From assembly GCA_037178675.1 (NCBI GenBank), contig JAYMGJ010000267.1:62001-126000 (forward strand): 64,000 nt of DNA. Reading direction: 5' to 3'. Positions 12,207-23,347 of this stretch are shown piece by piece. A model generated the notes under the pieces. It did no database searches and was not told where the DNA came from. It saw nothing but the letters and a program-made list of their open reading frames with translations. The DNA is from Scleroderma bovista (Eukaryota; Basidiomycota; Agaricomycetes; Boletales; Sclerodermataceae). A program made the position numbers and the translations under genes. Positions within the stretch are counted from its first letter, which is position 1. Each line of letters begins with the position of its first letter.

Positions 12207-12410
12207 TCAAATCAAATTTCTAAGCACTTCAGTAAATACGACATTTGTAGTCAAAGTACTATTCTGTCCTCGAGGAAAAATGGCCTTAACACGGTGAGGG
12301 TGGGTACACCTGGAAAGAGCCACATAAAGTTGACCATGTGAAAAAACAGGTGTATGTAAATCTAGTCCTACATATTTGACACTCTGGCCCTGAGATTTAT
12401 TGATGGTCAT
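12207..12410 (-). pseudogene. Helitron PIF1-like helicase, C-terminal fragment
   Basis: The frame encodes [18 protein letters not shown], then [16 protein letters not shown]. This is the last helicase motif block (motifs V/VI) of eukaryotic Helitron RepHel proteins: the TINKSQGQ motif and the final YVALSR arginine finger. Helitrons transpose by rolling-circle replication using a RepHel protein. About 67 residues remain of an expected protein well over 1,000 residues, so this is a relic. It lies next to the Helitron 3' hairpin, as expected for the end of the gene. Confidence 0.75.
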
Positions 12411-12425
12411 TGAAAAATGTTCTTG

Positions 12426-12896
12426 TCATTGATGTGCAGCTTCTGCCTCACGTTGACAATGAAGCATTTCTATAGCCTGGCGTTCTCTTTCCTGATCAGC
12501 CAGGACTTGAAGTTGCTCTTGATGAGCATATGATCGTTGGGCCAGTTCAAGTTGAACATTCAACATTTGCTGCTGTGCTACTTGCTGCTGGGCAAGCAAG
12601 TCATGTTGCAACTCTTCCCTTCGTGCCTGCTCTGCATATAATGCACCATTATTCTGCACTTCTGTTTCTGCTTCAAAGTTGATTATGTGCTGATGAAATT
12701 GTGCATTGAATTGCCCATGTTGAGCATCAGCAAAGACATTAGAATTTGCAGCTGGAGCAGGCACTGGAATCTCTGCTTGTGCATTACGCTGTTGCTGACC
12801 ATTAGCACAATTTCTTTGCTGCTCATTGTGAGCATGTTGAAATTGATGCATTAGCTTGGCATCAAAGTCCTGCCTTTGTCCAGGCTGAGCACCCAC
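12426..12896 (-). pseudogene. Gln-rich coiled-coil ORF, probable Helitron N-terminal remnant
   Basis: A 156-codon frame rich in Gln, Ala, His and Glu (for example HQFQHAHNEQQRN and a QVAQQQMLN run) predicts a coiled coil with no catalytic motif. It is on the same strand and directly upstream of the helicase relic, and related sequence continues to about 13140 in another frame. The likely reading is that an internal deletion joined the N-terminal low-complexity region of a Helitron protein to the C-terminal helicase fragment. An unrelated host fragment cannot be excluded. Confidence 0.35.
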
Positions 12897-13194
12897 AAAT
12901 GACTGAAAATGTGGTTGATGTGCTCGCCATGCCTGCTGAACCTCATGGTGTTCAATAACATTTCGGGGAAGACCTGGATATAGGCCAACTGGTACAGGAG
13001 CGTGGTTCTACATTGAATATTATCAGAATGTGAAAATGAAGATTTAAATTATCACACTTACCAATGATGTGGAAGGTGCATTGGGTGGTATAATGGGAGG
13101 ACGGGGCTGCCGGCGAGATGGTGGTGAGTCCATAACACATTGGTCACGCTCAGCTTGACAGCCAGCACTTTGTGCTCGTTGAGGTGAAGTTGGA

Positions 13195-13794
13195 GGGGAT
13201 GCCCTATTTACCATCTCTCATTAGTTTTGTGAAATGTATGAGCAGCATTGTCACATACATTGGTAATCAGTAATGATTTTGGTTTCAATGTGTTGCTGCA
13301 GTAGTACAGCCAAGGGTGAATCAACCCTTCAGAATAGCATAAGCATCTCAATTTCCGACATATAGTAGCTCCATTTACCACTTGAGTCAATAGTAATGAT
13401 CTGATTTTGATGTATTGCTGCAGTAGTTCAGCCAACTGGGTGAATTAACCCTTTAGAATAGCATAAGCATCTAAGTTCCAACATATAGTGGCTTCATTTA
13501 CCACTTGAGTCAAATTGAGTCAAATACAGGGCTGCAGGGGAAGGGTATCTATTCACTCAGTTGTGTTGACAGCCTGTACTACTGAAATTGTTTTGCCTGC
13601 TTTTGATTTCCGAGTGCCTAGGCTTTGTTTGCACACGTTTGCCGCGGCGAGTCTGCAATATTGTATTTTTATTACATTTTCTCATGTCCAACACCAATTA
13701 TAGCACGGCCATGTGGTTGAGGCATCCAAAAGAGGAATCCCACATGGCACAACCGCTCGATGCGACGCTGGCGAATTACTCGAACTACTCGAAC
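13195..13794. repeat. Long direct repeat, right copy
   Basis: Partner of 11540-11995. It contains an internal tandem duplication (about 13270-13370 versus 13395-13500, each with CAGTAATGAT/TTGCTGCAGTAGT). The block stops at CTCGAAC exactly at the left end of element 1 (13796), whereas the left copy continues differently, which marks the insertion point of element 1. Confidence 0.5.
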
Positions 13795-13797
13795 TTA

Positions 13798-13928
13798 TGA
13801 AGTTCGATTTGTACAAATATTATTTACCCTGAATACATATCTATTTACCCCGAAATGATTACAAATGATTTATGCCGAATACAATCTATTTACACCGAAT
13901 GCAAACTATTTACACCGAATGCAAACTA
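13798..13928 (+). repeat. Element 1 left terminal inverted repeat
   Basis: Starts TGAAGTTCGATTTG. The inner part is a string of short units of the type TATTTACMCCGAATRCA, which may be transposase binding repeats. It matches the reverse complement of 23215-23345 with only a few differences. Confidence 0.75.
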
Positions 13929-14249
13929 GTTTTTATGCTGCATACAAAGTTGAGTCTACTACTATTAACTTTCTAAGTCAGCGACCATATAAAGAATGCT
14001 AGTAGTATTCCCCTTGTGATCACACATGAGTTACAAGAAATAAATTTATTAAAGAAAGCTAGTAGTAACTGTGAGATAGGTTTTGTGCTATAAGTGGGTG
14101 GTCGTAAATATGGAAAACTAGAAAAAATTAATTATTATAAGAAATTGTATGGGTGTCACTGGAATAGTCAGGCAAGTGTGATAGGATGAAAGGAGTGACA
14201 GGATAAAAATAAGGTATATATGCAAACAAGGGAAAATGTCTATGTGCAA

Positions 14250-15981
14250 TTAAAAACGAAATTCACGATTCACCTTCCATGGATTAACCGACTCGTCCAT
14301 TTGGAATGAGCCCGAGGGAGGTGGATGAGCAGGGCTCGCAATAGGGGTGGGAGTGCGAACAGTAGTCTGAGGGAGGTCATTTACAGGAGTACTTGCTGAT
14401 GTGATGATGCCATCTGGTGTGTATGGTGGTGAAGGGGATGAAAAGGGGAGAAAAATATCAGACCCAATGTCGTCAGAGTCTTCACTAGTAGTCAGATTGA
14501 TGACATCCATAGTGACATCAATGGCAGCTGAGGTAGATGGCTTGGTAGCACAAGTGATACCTACAACCATTGAACGATAGTTAGATATTGGTCTGCCTCA
14601 ACCAGAGCACTTACCCTTTGTGCATAGGCGTTTTGAGCGACGAGGCATACTAGATGAGGACTGATCACCATCAACATCAGATAAATGCTCGCTAATGGTA
14701 CTGGCATCAAGCTCAGGATCTGACTCAGCTAGCCTCAAGTCAAAGTCAGGGGAGGCTGAAGCATGGTCAAATCCATCATCTGAGGCATGACCAAAATCAT
14801 CGTCTGAGACTATGGGAGATATATCGATGGCTTTTGCCTTTCCCTTGTTACTACTGGAGGCTATTTGAGCCCAGCTTGCAAGGGTGGACTTTGGGATAGC
14901 CTTTCGAGTTGCTAGTATAGCATACAATTAGCTAGTACCCTTGTATGAGGGAATGGACATCAACTTACCGAGAACTAGAACTCGTTCATCATGTGATTGA
15001 TGCTTACCACCTTTGATCGATGTGTAGATATCTTCACCTCCAAAGAAATCTTTTCCATTAACGAGAGAGAAATGCCTACGATCCTTCTCACACAGAACCA
15101 AAGGGGGCAGAAATTGCTGATCATTTCCATTGTCTGTCGCAATGTGGTTCCTATTCACGATCTAAATGGAGATTATTTTGTTAGTAACCAGCAATGAGAG
15201 TGCTGTCAGCATACCTTTGGAAGACTATCCAAGTAGATAAATAGATGTCTTGGAAGTACTTTGCGAAGCAGAGACTTTTCAAGTTGTGAGTATGACCAGT
15301 TACGATCAAAGGTATAGCGATGACGATAGTCAGAGCAGCCTAAGCCAAGGGTTTCTAGTCGGTTTAAATCTCCAGGGTTAACACGAGGGTGGTTTAAAGT
15401 GGGAAAAAGCTGCTGAAGACTGGTACTAGGATCAAAATCGTCTTCGTCTTCAACATCACTAGTAGGCTAGAATGCATGTACACTTGTGTCATGAAAATGT
15501 GGTAGTATGGTTAAAAGATGTACTCACTGCCTTGACCCCCCATGGGAGAATGATGATTCGTGACACCTCAAATTTCATATCCTTTGGTCGGCCTCGTTGA
15601 CTCTGGTGAAAATTTGAATAAGTAACCAGGAGAATGAGTTGTAAACCTCACAAGCTTTTGGCTACTACCCAGACTCATCACCCTCCCTTTTCCCTTCAGA
15701 CCTTTGTTTGTTTCCAACTTAGCTTGATTTAAGGCCTTGGAAAGCGAAGAGGATGTTTGGGAGCGAGCAGGATTGAGGCCAATACTATGGGATGAACTGG
15801 GCAGGGCACATTGAGAAGATGATGCTGAAGAACGATATGAGGAAGTCGAAGGAAGAGAGGAATTACTGAGCAGATTTTGCAGAACAGAGTCTACAACCGA
15901 GTTGGAAGAACGAGGGAGTTGTTTGAGAGAATGTCCATTTTCAGAGGATCCAAAAGCTATTTTTCTAGACCTTTTTACCAT
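14250..15981 (-). CDS. Element 1 Ser/Asp-rich protein, six-exon model
   Basis: The start at 15981 gives MVKRSRKIAFGSSENG followed by a Ser-rich low-complexity region ending in GLKGKGRV. Later exons encode RGRPKDMKFEVSRIIILPWG (about 15600-15540), a mixed helical domain (about 15470-15215), a segment near 15160-14975, an acidic Asp/Ser-rich region with SKRLCTKG (about 14915-14620) and a tail ending NPWKVNREFRF (stop at 14250). Each part has a counterpart in the same order in element 2 (31209-23690). No domain was recognised; the RGRPK and SKRL basic patches suggest nuclear localisation and perhaps DNA binding. Conservation of exon order across two diverged elements argues that it is a real gene with an element-linked role. 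Exact splice sites are approximate. Confidence 0.55.
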
Positions 15982-16139
15982 GAGGGCCAGCTATTAAAAA
16001 GTGAAAAGTGTGAAAAAGGAGTGTGCAGTATTGAAGAAGATGGAGAAAGTAGAAAATGCCGAGACGACAAAACAAAGTCCATTTTCTAAATTTCTCACAG
16101 TCTCTAACATGTTTGATATGATTGCTACTAGCCAACTTT

Positions 16140-18267
16140 CTACTCAGTGTCCATGATTATTTCCAATGTGCTATTCAGGACAGCAAGGGATTGACACCAC
16201 CTGATTGCTTGTGGCTGCCAGATGAAATGAGGCAATTCCACTATAAGCTCTTTTCTCCCCTGTCTTCTGCCATGGATGACCTCGGTTTCAGGATATCCAT
16301 CCTCACCCCATTCTTCCTCCAACATACCAAAGCCCGAAGGTATGTGTTCCATTTCATGTAGTCTTTCAAAGGCATCATGGAAAACCAGCTCAGCCTGGGG
16401 GGTAGGGAATGGATTGTCGTCATTTGGAACTTGAGCTCCTTCATGTAAAATCTGTGTTGCCTGTTCTTCAGCAACAAGTGTTGCAACAGTAGTAAGGTCA
16501 GTGCTATCAAGTGGGATGTCCTCCCATTCCTGAGCATCTGTATCCAAACTTGAGGACATTTGTGAATTGGACTGTCCAGCAAATCCAAGGTAGTGTTGAA
16601 TAACATCTGGGTGAATGGTCACCTCATTTGTCATATAAAGACCATGTTCCAGCTGTCCCATAAAGCGCATGTCCTATTTTGCTGTTAGTAATGCAACTGT
16701 ATACTAGTATACTTGACCACTCACATTGGGACTCTGATTATGCCCTTCTCCAGAGAGTGGGTGTGCATTCCATTCTGCACAAAAATAGGCACAATCGTCA
16801 TTGACCTCATGGAGGAATAGATGGTGGAGAAGCCATAGATGGTGAGGGTTATAGCGGTCAAGCTGATGGCAGCGTTCAAGTCGCAGAAAGAAGCCTCTCC
16901 ACTGATAGGCAAAGCGCTGCCCAACCTCCACCCACATCCGTTCAATACGGGTATTGTGGGTCGATCTAAATATTAGTAGTTGCTGGTCTATCAGCCTTTT
17001 ATATAGTATGTATTGGTGCATACTTACTTTCCCCACATAAAACTGCCACGGCTGTGACCACGAGCCATGATCATGAATACTGAGACATCTTTATTCTCCC
17101 CACCACGGTCGCCACGCACTCGAGATGGTAGGCCATATGTATCAACTGCATGGCAGAAGGTCCCAAGCACAGTGGATGCCCTATTGTTAGTGTGTGCCTC
17201 TAGTCCAACCACCTATTATAAAATAAAGGGTAGCTTGGGGACATAGTACTATGGACTTGACTTACAGTTCGGCAGTATCCATCAACAACACCATGTATCA
17301 CGATACCCCAATGAACGAGTTTGTGGTGACCATCCATATGCCAGACAGCATTTGGACGTGGAACATGATACTCCCGTCGGTGAATAGTGGTCTGTCGCCG
17401 AAGAACATGTCCCAAAGGGTCAACACGACGTAATGATGCAGATATCCGGTCACGTTGTATGCGTAGTCCATGCTGCCTTAGAGAACCTGTCAAATATCTA
17501 ATACCAGATCGAGGTTTGATGGACCGGAAATGATGAATTAACTGGTCAAGGGTTTCATCAGGGAGTGATGTATGGCGATGATCAATATGGTACTCCTTTA
17601 AATATGAGCGTAGAGTGTGCCGGTGAATTCCCAAAAGGCGAGCAAGCTTGCTAATGGAAATATGTCTTCCTGGTGCCATCGCAGCCTGCAAAACAGCAAT
17701 GTTTGGCCTCTTGCGTGGCCTTCCAGGACGATGGTTATGCTCAACCTCAATGGGTTGCACATAGCTAATGTGAGATGCCTCACTGCCAAAATACCACATG
17801 AATCACTGTATGCAGAAGAATTATAGTTGAGTTTGATTACTTACTGCCCAACAGCTATTTTGAGCATCGTCCAGCTGTTGTAAAAGAGTGCCAAAACATG
17901 CTGTGCAATCTATAATCCATGGGAGTAGTTGATCATCCCGAGAAGCTAAGGCCTCCAAGCCATGCAGAATGGGGACAGCATCCTTTGCTACTGCATTGGA
18001 GTGAAATTGAAGGCGAGAGACATCACCTTGAGTCTGTAAAGCTTGGCTCGCATGGGCAAAAATGTGGTCTAAATTTGATTTGGCTTGAAGGACCTGTGCT
18101 GAATGGGAGAGTGGGAAATTGGCTGGCAACTCAGGTAGGGCCATAAGAAATAGTAGGCAGCCAGTTGAAGCAGTGGTAGGGAATTGGTGTGTAAAATAAC
18201 TGGTGACACGATCACTGATTATGTAATGAGTAAGCAGTGGTCCTTCCTGAGTCACTGCAACTCCCAA
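16140..18267 (-). CDS. Element 1 DDE (rve-fold) integrase/transposase
   Basis: The multi-exon gene begins at 18267 with a ~140-residue N-terminal helical region. A helix-turn-helix follows (HISISKLARLLGIHRHTLR), then a region ending SLRRVDPLGH, and the catalytic core: first Asp in NAVWHMDGHHKL (near 17332), second Asp in LPSRVRGDRGGEN (near 17110), Glu in HNTRIERMWVEVG (near 16940). A C-terminal domain ends at 16140. The MDG / RGDRGGEN / HNxRIER set is that of a family of integrase-core proteins found in animals and fungi; I know of no named transposon superfamily for it. The reaction would be DDE strand transfer. The exon junction near 17840/17780 is unclear. Its start lies only 24 bp from the divergent BTB start. 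Homologue in element 2: 31390-33390. Confidence 0.7.
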
Positions 18268-18291
18268 TACTATTTACTACAGCCACCTCTG

Positions 18292-19285
18292 ATGGACTTG
18301 ATCAGACACCCTGATTTCTATATGGATGATGGAAATATTGTGTTCCAGGTATGGTGCCATTAGTTCATTGGAGCGATGGGTTTTCAACTTGGTGATTCCA
18401 ATTGTAGGTGGAGAAAACCCTCTTTCGTATACACAAAGGTTTCCTCATGCTCCACTCGGGGACCCTTCAAGGCATTCTACCACTACCAAGTGATTTTCAA
18501 GAGGATGCTAGTGATGCCCTTCCTATTCTGATCCCATCCAATGCATCAATTTCAGCCACCGAGTTCGCACAGTTCTGTGCTTGGATTTATCACATGTAAG
18601 TTGCACTCTACTGGTAATCCTGATGGCAAAAAGTAGTACTGAAACTATATACTACAGTGGATCACAGCCAAATGAGCTTGATGAGCAATCTCTCATTGCC
18701 ATCTTAAAGGTCTCAAAATACTGGCAGATAGAATCAAGCATTCACTGGGCAGTTGGCAGGCTTGAACAGCTTGGGCTTACTTCTACTCACAAGTTACTGC
18801 TGGCAAAGACATATGCCATTATCCACTGGGTTCCTCCTGCGATACATCACCTCATCAGTGCCCCACTGTCTGAGATTTCACAGAATGATGCTGCATCTCT
18901 GGACACCCGGACATATTCCATCATCGCCCAAGCTCGTGAGGCGATTGAGGTAGAGCGCAAGAAGATAGGGGCAGTAGCTCCTGGGCTATCTCTGGCACCA
19001 TCATTGGCTTGTACATATGCAAAACATGCCACCTGCAAGGATGTATGGGCACGATTCTGGTGGACAAAGGTAGCCTACCAGATTCTTCATCCTACTAATC
19101 CCCTCCAGCTCTCAGCAGTCTTTGACTATGTCACTGGACTTGCTACTCCCGAGGGTCTTAATCCACAGTGTAAGGAGGAATTTTTGGGACAGGTTGCAGA
19201 AACTGGAGCACTGGCTGTGGAAGAGGAGATCATTGGTGCTGCAATAGCAGCAATTCAGCAATACTTTAGTTCTACCTCTATGTAA
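18292..19285 (+). CDS. Element 1 BTB/POZ-domain protein
   Basis: Three exons (18292-18348, 18408-18595, 18658-19285) join in frame through GT-AG introns of 59 and 62 nt, giving about 290 residues. The N terminus (FYMDDGNIVFQVEKTLFRIH, then a GFLMLHSGTLQGI stretch) is a typical basidiomycete BTB domain: Asp-Gly-Asn-hydrophobic followed by V..TLFR.H. The C-terminal half is helical (SLIAILKVSKYWQIESSIHW and onward), as in the expanded fungal BTB family whose members may act as dimerising adaptors, for example for Cullin-3 ligases. Here the role is unknown. It is transcribed divergently from the integrase with almost no spacer, and a homologue in the same position in element 2 shares the same two intron positions. 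Confidence 0.8.
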
Positions 19286-20040
19286 TTCAGTTCCCTTAGC
19301 AGTGCTGCTGTAGTATGAAGTCTTCTGTAGTGCGCTTTTCACTTATGTAAGTAAGTAAACAAACATAAACAGTTCTGTTTATACTTCAACATGCCCCCCA
19401 TACACGGAGCGGGGTAATGGATAGTAAAAGTATCAAATAAATATACTTAGCTAAATCCAAATTATTGTGTTGCAAAAGAAATGGTGTGTCCGGTTCAAAA
19501 TGTACTTGAGCTATGTTGGTGCGAAGGTTTGTGGAATGCGAGACTGCCGCGTCATTGCCTGATTTAGTAAGTTGCATGATGCTCGTGTTGATAGCAACGA
19601 CCAACTGCCCACCCTCTGCCCGTTCGGTTCGTGGTGCCCAACACCTCAATTAGCGCATTCCACGGTACGTACATGTATCCGTCTCCAATGCTGACCGTTT
19701 CCACTGACTAGCGTGTTTGGGGGCTCGATTTCGTGCCTATTCGGTGAGTACTGCCTTGCCCATCCATTTTGACGCGTTCTGATGGGTTCCGTTCCATTTA
19801 CAGCCGTTTTTCCCCCCGCACGTCCGCCGTTTGCCTCCTCGGAGTGCTGCTTGGAGTCCATTTCGCAGCTTGACTAGGTGAGTCCGGTGGGTTTCCTCGC
19901 TTTCAGGGTATGCTGACAATACCCGGCGTGTTTTTAGCTTTTAACGCGTTCGTTTCAACGCTTGGGGCACCCGTGCACCCACTCAACGCGTCCGTCTGGC
20001 CCCCAAGGCCGTCCGTCTCGACTGTGCCAACACACGGCGC
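19286..20040. other. No confident gene
   Basis: Lies between the BTB and dioxygenase-like genes of element 1. It contains the short dispersed repeat 19342-19391 and minus-strand frames of 60-97 codons without recognisable content. GC rises sharply toward the right. The corresponding spacer in element 2 is under 100 bp, so this is probably inserted DNA. Confidence 0.4.
19342..19391 (-). repeat. Short dispersed repeat, LTR-end-like
   Basis: Second copy of the 3694-3742 segment (GTAAGTAAGTAAACAAAC). On the minus strand it begins TGTTGAAGTATAAACAG, similar to the copia LTR start. Confidence 0.35.
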
Positions 20041-20995
20041 ACGGCGGTGACAACACAACACGACGGCGCACAATGCACGACACGGCGACACGACACGACG
20101 GCGGCGTGACGCGGATGGCCAATGCCACGCCATCACGATGGCGACGACGGCGCGACTCCTCACGGCACGGCGACGACAGCAGTGGCTGGCGAGCACGACA
20201 GCGACGTCGACGGCGCGACGCAGGTGGCCAATGCCACGGCGTCACGGCGACGAGGACGGGGCGTGCGTGGCCAATGCCATGGCGTCACGACGACGTCGGC
20301 GACATGACGCGGATGGTCAATGCCACGGCATCACGACGACGCCGACGACGGCGCCAGGGCGTGCGTGGCCAATGCCATGGCGTCACGGCGACGAGGACAG
20401 GGCGTGCGTGGCCAATGCCATGGCGTCACGACGACGTCGGCGACGTGACGCGGATGGCCAATGCCACGGCATCACGGCGACGACGACGACACGCACGACT
20501 CGACACGGGCACGCACGACATGGCGACGACGACGGCCATGGCACACGACACGGCGGGAAAGCAAGTTGAAGGCGACTCACAGCACGACGGCGACAGCAGT
20601 GGCTGGCAAGCACGACAGCGACGTCAACGGCATGACGCAGGTGGCCAATGCCACGGCGTCACGGGGGCGGGGCGTGCGTGGCCAATGCCTTGGCGTCACG
20701 GCGACGACGGCGACGTGACGTGCGTGGCGCGGTGGCCACCACCTCACAGCGATGGCGACAGCGACAGCAGCGACGCTGCCACCACCACGCAGCGCCGGCG
20801 ACGTCGACGGCGTGGCTACCACCACTCAGCGATGCAGCGACGGCGGCGAGACGTGCATGGCCAGTGCCACGACGACACGGTGACGTCAACGGTGTGGCCA
20901 CCACCACACAGCAGCGACGGCGGGCGACGGCGACGACAGCGACGTGGCCACCACCATGCAGCAGCGGCAACGACAGCGACAGCGAGACGTATGTG
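20041..20995. repeat. GC-rich degenerate minisatellite
   Basis: Nearly 1 kb is built from variants of units such as GGCCAATGCCAYGGCGTCAC, GTGACGCGGATGG and CGACGACGGC. The longer block GGGCGTGCGTGGCCAATGCC recurs at about 20260, 20357, 20400 and 20672. Base composition is far more GC-rich than all neighbours. Open frames on both strands (up to 344 codons, Arg/His/Thr-rich) are a product of missing stop codons in this composition and are not called as genes. Confidence 0.75.
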
Positions 20996-21273
20996 ATACC
21001 CATAATTCGCTGTATATACTCTCCACGGTGGGCGTGGGTTCAGAAAGTGGCAGTGGCTGGAGTAGAACTCTGGGCTTTGCTATGGCATGGTCTGCACAGT
21101 CACGCAACAGGGTCCACAGCGTTACCACTAGGCTACAGTAGCATTGCTAGCATTACAGTCCTTTACTATAAAACCCCACCTTTGACTGGATACCCTTTTT
21201 GGGTAATCTATTTCCCACACATCAAAGCCCACCTTCTGCTTGCAACAATCACCCCTACACCCCACAATCACCC
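20996..21273. promoter_or_regulatory. Probable promoter region of the dioxygenase-like gene
   Basis: The 280 bp before the start at 21274 include an ACTATAAAACCCC TATA-like site near 21166, about 105 bp upstream of the ATG. No gene is seen. Confidence 0.35.
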
Positions 21274-23026
21274 ATGCCAAAGCAAACCACACAGCAAAAA
21301 AAGGCACTAATGGCCTGTAAGCCACCTAATCCACCTTTTTTTGGCCTTTTCTACTAAAAGTAGGCTGTAGTCTTTGATGGATTGGCAGCCGAAGCAGGCC
21401 TCATGTCTGCAATGGCCTCTGGGGTACTTGGTGTGCTGGAAATGCAGCAGATAAAGCTTGCAGGGGAGGCTGCACACTTAGACTGTATTCCCAAGGGTGT
21501 AAGTAGGCCATGTACCTTCTATATATTGGTCTAACTCTGACCAGGCTGAAAACTTCCTGCGCCTTGTCGCTCACCATTCTAAGCTGGTGCCAAACCCTCT
21601 TGCCACTGCAGTTGACCGCTACAAGTACCACCGCAAGTCTGACCAGAATCTCCACAGGGTTCAGAAGCGTGACCTGGTTAGTCTCAATGCTTACCTTTTG
21701 TTCCTGCCAGTTCCTTACTCTTGTGGTACTAGGCCACTGCACTTGGTCTTAAAAGTGAACTGCGTACCTGTGGTGAACTCCAGGCCACTGGTGTCAGGAT
21801 TGTGCACCGTAACCGGGCTGATGACACACAGTACAAGTGTGGCATGACTCTTGTTGATGCAGGCAATGAGTCTCTTGCCAGGGGTGCCACAAAGCCTGTG
21901 CTGGCTGTCCCTGCTGATCATACCTGGTATGTTGTACCTGCAGAAGAAAGTGTCATTATCCTTAATGACAAAGGTAATTTCATATGTACTAGCACCCATT
22001 TTGATGCTGACTGGATGTATTTTTAGGCCACATTGAGCTCACTGTTCTGCGTGGCTGCTGTGCTTCCCGACCAGATCTCATTGACTATGTCAATGCGATT
22101 ATTGCCCAGGCAGTTGGGGACCGCCGTAATTGCCGTGTAGGTAGTGGCTATATTTACATGTGTATATACTAAACCTTCTGCTGCTTTACATAGCCTAACC
22201 ATGCTGGAACTCTTGTGCAGTATGGTTGGAATGCAGGGCCCCGCCATGCACGTGTTTTTGGACTTGTTAGAAATATCAAGAAAACATTAACTGGTGAGGA
22301 CCGTGAAGAATGTGACAGGAAAATTTTAGGTGTCTTTGCTTTATCATGGAACCTTCTTACTGCTGCATTACCTAAAGAAGTCATCGAACCAACATATGCT
22401 GCCATTGCTGCAGCCAAACTGCCTGTGATGGCATCACAGGGGGATGTTAAAGGTCTGTACTACCTAGTATGGTATATCTCACTATCCCTACTGACCTTGG
22501 GAAGACACTGGATATCAACTGGACCTCCCTGGGGGTCCTTTGATGTTTGGTACTGCAGACCGTGCCCCTGCTGAGGGCTACATGTCCCAGAACTATGCAT
22601 CGTATGTATCCATATATTTTTCTACAATACTATATTGTTGATGATAATCAAGTACTATTCATACTGACAGACTTTATGCACCTTATGCTCTGAATTGGGT
22701 GACAATGCATGCAGTGGAGAGTACTACAGAGGTAAACCCCCAAATGACTGGGGGGAATTATGTGGATGTCTCCCTCCATGTTGTGGTAATGTGTGCTACT
22801 GACACTATTATGGTAAGTGTTATTGCATATAATCCTAGCCACAATTTCTCACATTTTATAATAGACTATGTGTCCTAAATTCAAGCATGGCACAACCTTG
22901 TCATGCCCTGGAGTTTGCCGTCAGGGGACTGCAATTAACTTTTCCACCCATATCAAGGATGCATATGAAAAGGCAGCTGCCAAAGGGGGGTTTGACTTGA
23001 AAATTTTTCAAGGCCCTGTCGCATAA
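21274..23026 (+). CDS. Element 1 double-stranded beta-helix dioxygenase-like protein, HxD lost
   Basis: A model of about nine exons from ATG 21274 to TAA 23026 joins in frame through introns with GT-AG ends. It gives FFDGLAAEAG, then ENFLRLVAHHSK, TGVRIVHRNRADD, GWNAGPRHARVFGLVRN, DTGYQLDLPGGP, LYAPYALNW and KFKHGTTLSCPGVCRQG, ending FQGPVA. The element 2 homologue has SHVDPAYCAW where this one has SLYAPYALNW. Both keep a later His (HGTT) with Arg eleven residues on. That HxD...H...R spacing is what 2-oxoglutarate/Fe(II) dioxygenases use for iron and co-substrate. If so, this copy lacks two of three iron ligands and may be an inactive paralogue. The family is not recognised with certainty; a distant link to the fungal TET/JBP expansions is speculation. 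Confidence 0.55.
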
Positions 23027-23214
23027 CTTATAAGTACCCCATGCTACTGTTACAACTTTTTTCCTTTTCCTTTACTGATTTTGGCCTGGTACCTCTGAGG
23101 CTACTACTAGTAGATAGCACATGTACTACTTTGCCATATGTATACAGTAGTATATACTACCTCAATGAGGATTTATAAAACTATAGTGAACTTTCTATTT
23201 GTATTCGGCATAAA

Positions 23215-23345
23215 TCATTTGCATTCGGCATAAATAGTTTGCATTCGGTGTAAATAGATTGTATTTGGCATAAATCATTTGTAATCATTTCGGGGTAAAT
23301 AGATATGTATTCAGGGTAAATAATATTTGTACAAATCGAACTTCA
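23215..23345 (-). repeat. Element 1 right terminal inverted repeat
   Basis: Reverse complement of 13798-13928, ending CGAACTTCA before TA. It contains the same ATTCGGCATAAAT/ATTCGGTGTAAAT units. Confidence 0.75.
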
Positions 23346-23347
23346 TA

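Larger units (their letters stand above)
12028..13140 (-). mobile_element. Helitron fragment, copy B, with helicase C terminus
   Basis: The minus-strand 3' end carries the same hairpin plus CTAG/CTGG end as copy A (near 12028-12070). It lies downstream of a recognisable PIF1-type helicase C terminus (12207-12410). Upstream, 12426-13140 encodes glutamine-rich low-complexity protein. The Rep/HUH nuclease domain and most of the helicase are missing, so the copy is heavily deleted. The 5' TC end was not located. Confidence 0.6.
13796..23347. mobile_element. Element 1: 9.55-kb cargo-carrying DNA transposon
   Basis: The unit is bounded by ~130-bp terminal inverted repeats (13798-13928 and 23215-23345) that begin TGAAGTTCGATTTG, with TA on both outer sides (13796-13797 and 23346-23347). 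That fits a 2-bp TA target duplication. Inside are four intron-containing genes: a Ser/Asp-rich protein (minus), a DDE integrase (minus), a BTB protein (plus) and a dioxygenase-like protein (plus). The same four gene families occur, strongly diverged, in element 2. The integrase is the natural candidate transposase; the other three would be cargo or accessory factors. All four frames look open, so this copy could be functional. Confidence 0.65.

Noticed and set aside
19962..20996. 344-codon plus-strand open frame, Arg/His/Thr-rich
   Set aside because: It lies wholly in the GC-rich minisatellite, where stop codons are rare in several frames on both strands; the product is a repeat artefact.
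21274..23026. Confident TET/JBP or KDZ-transposon assignment
   Set aside because: The HxD...H...R layout alone is shared by many oxygenase families, and the linked integrase does not look like a KDZ transposase; only a general dioxygenase-like call is supported.
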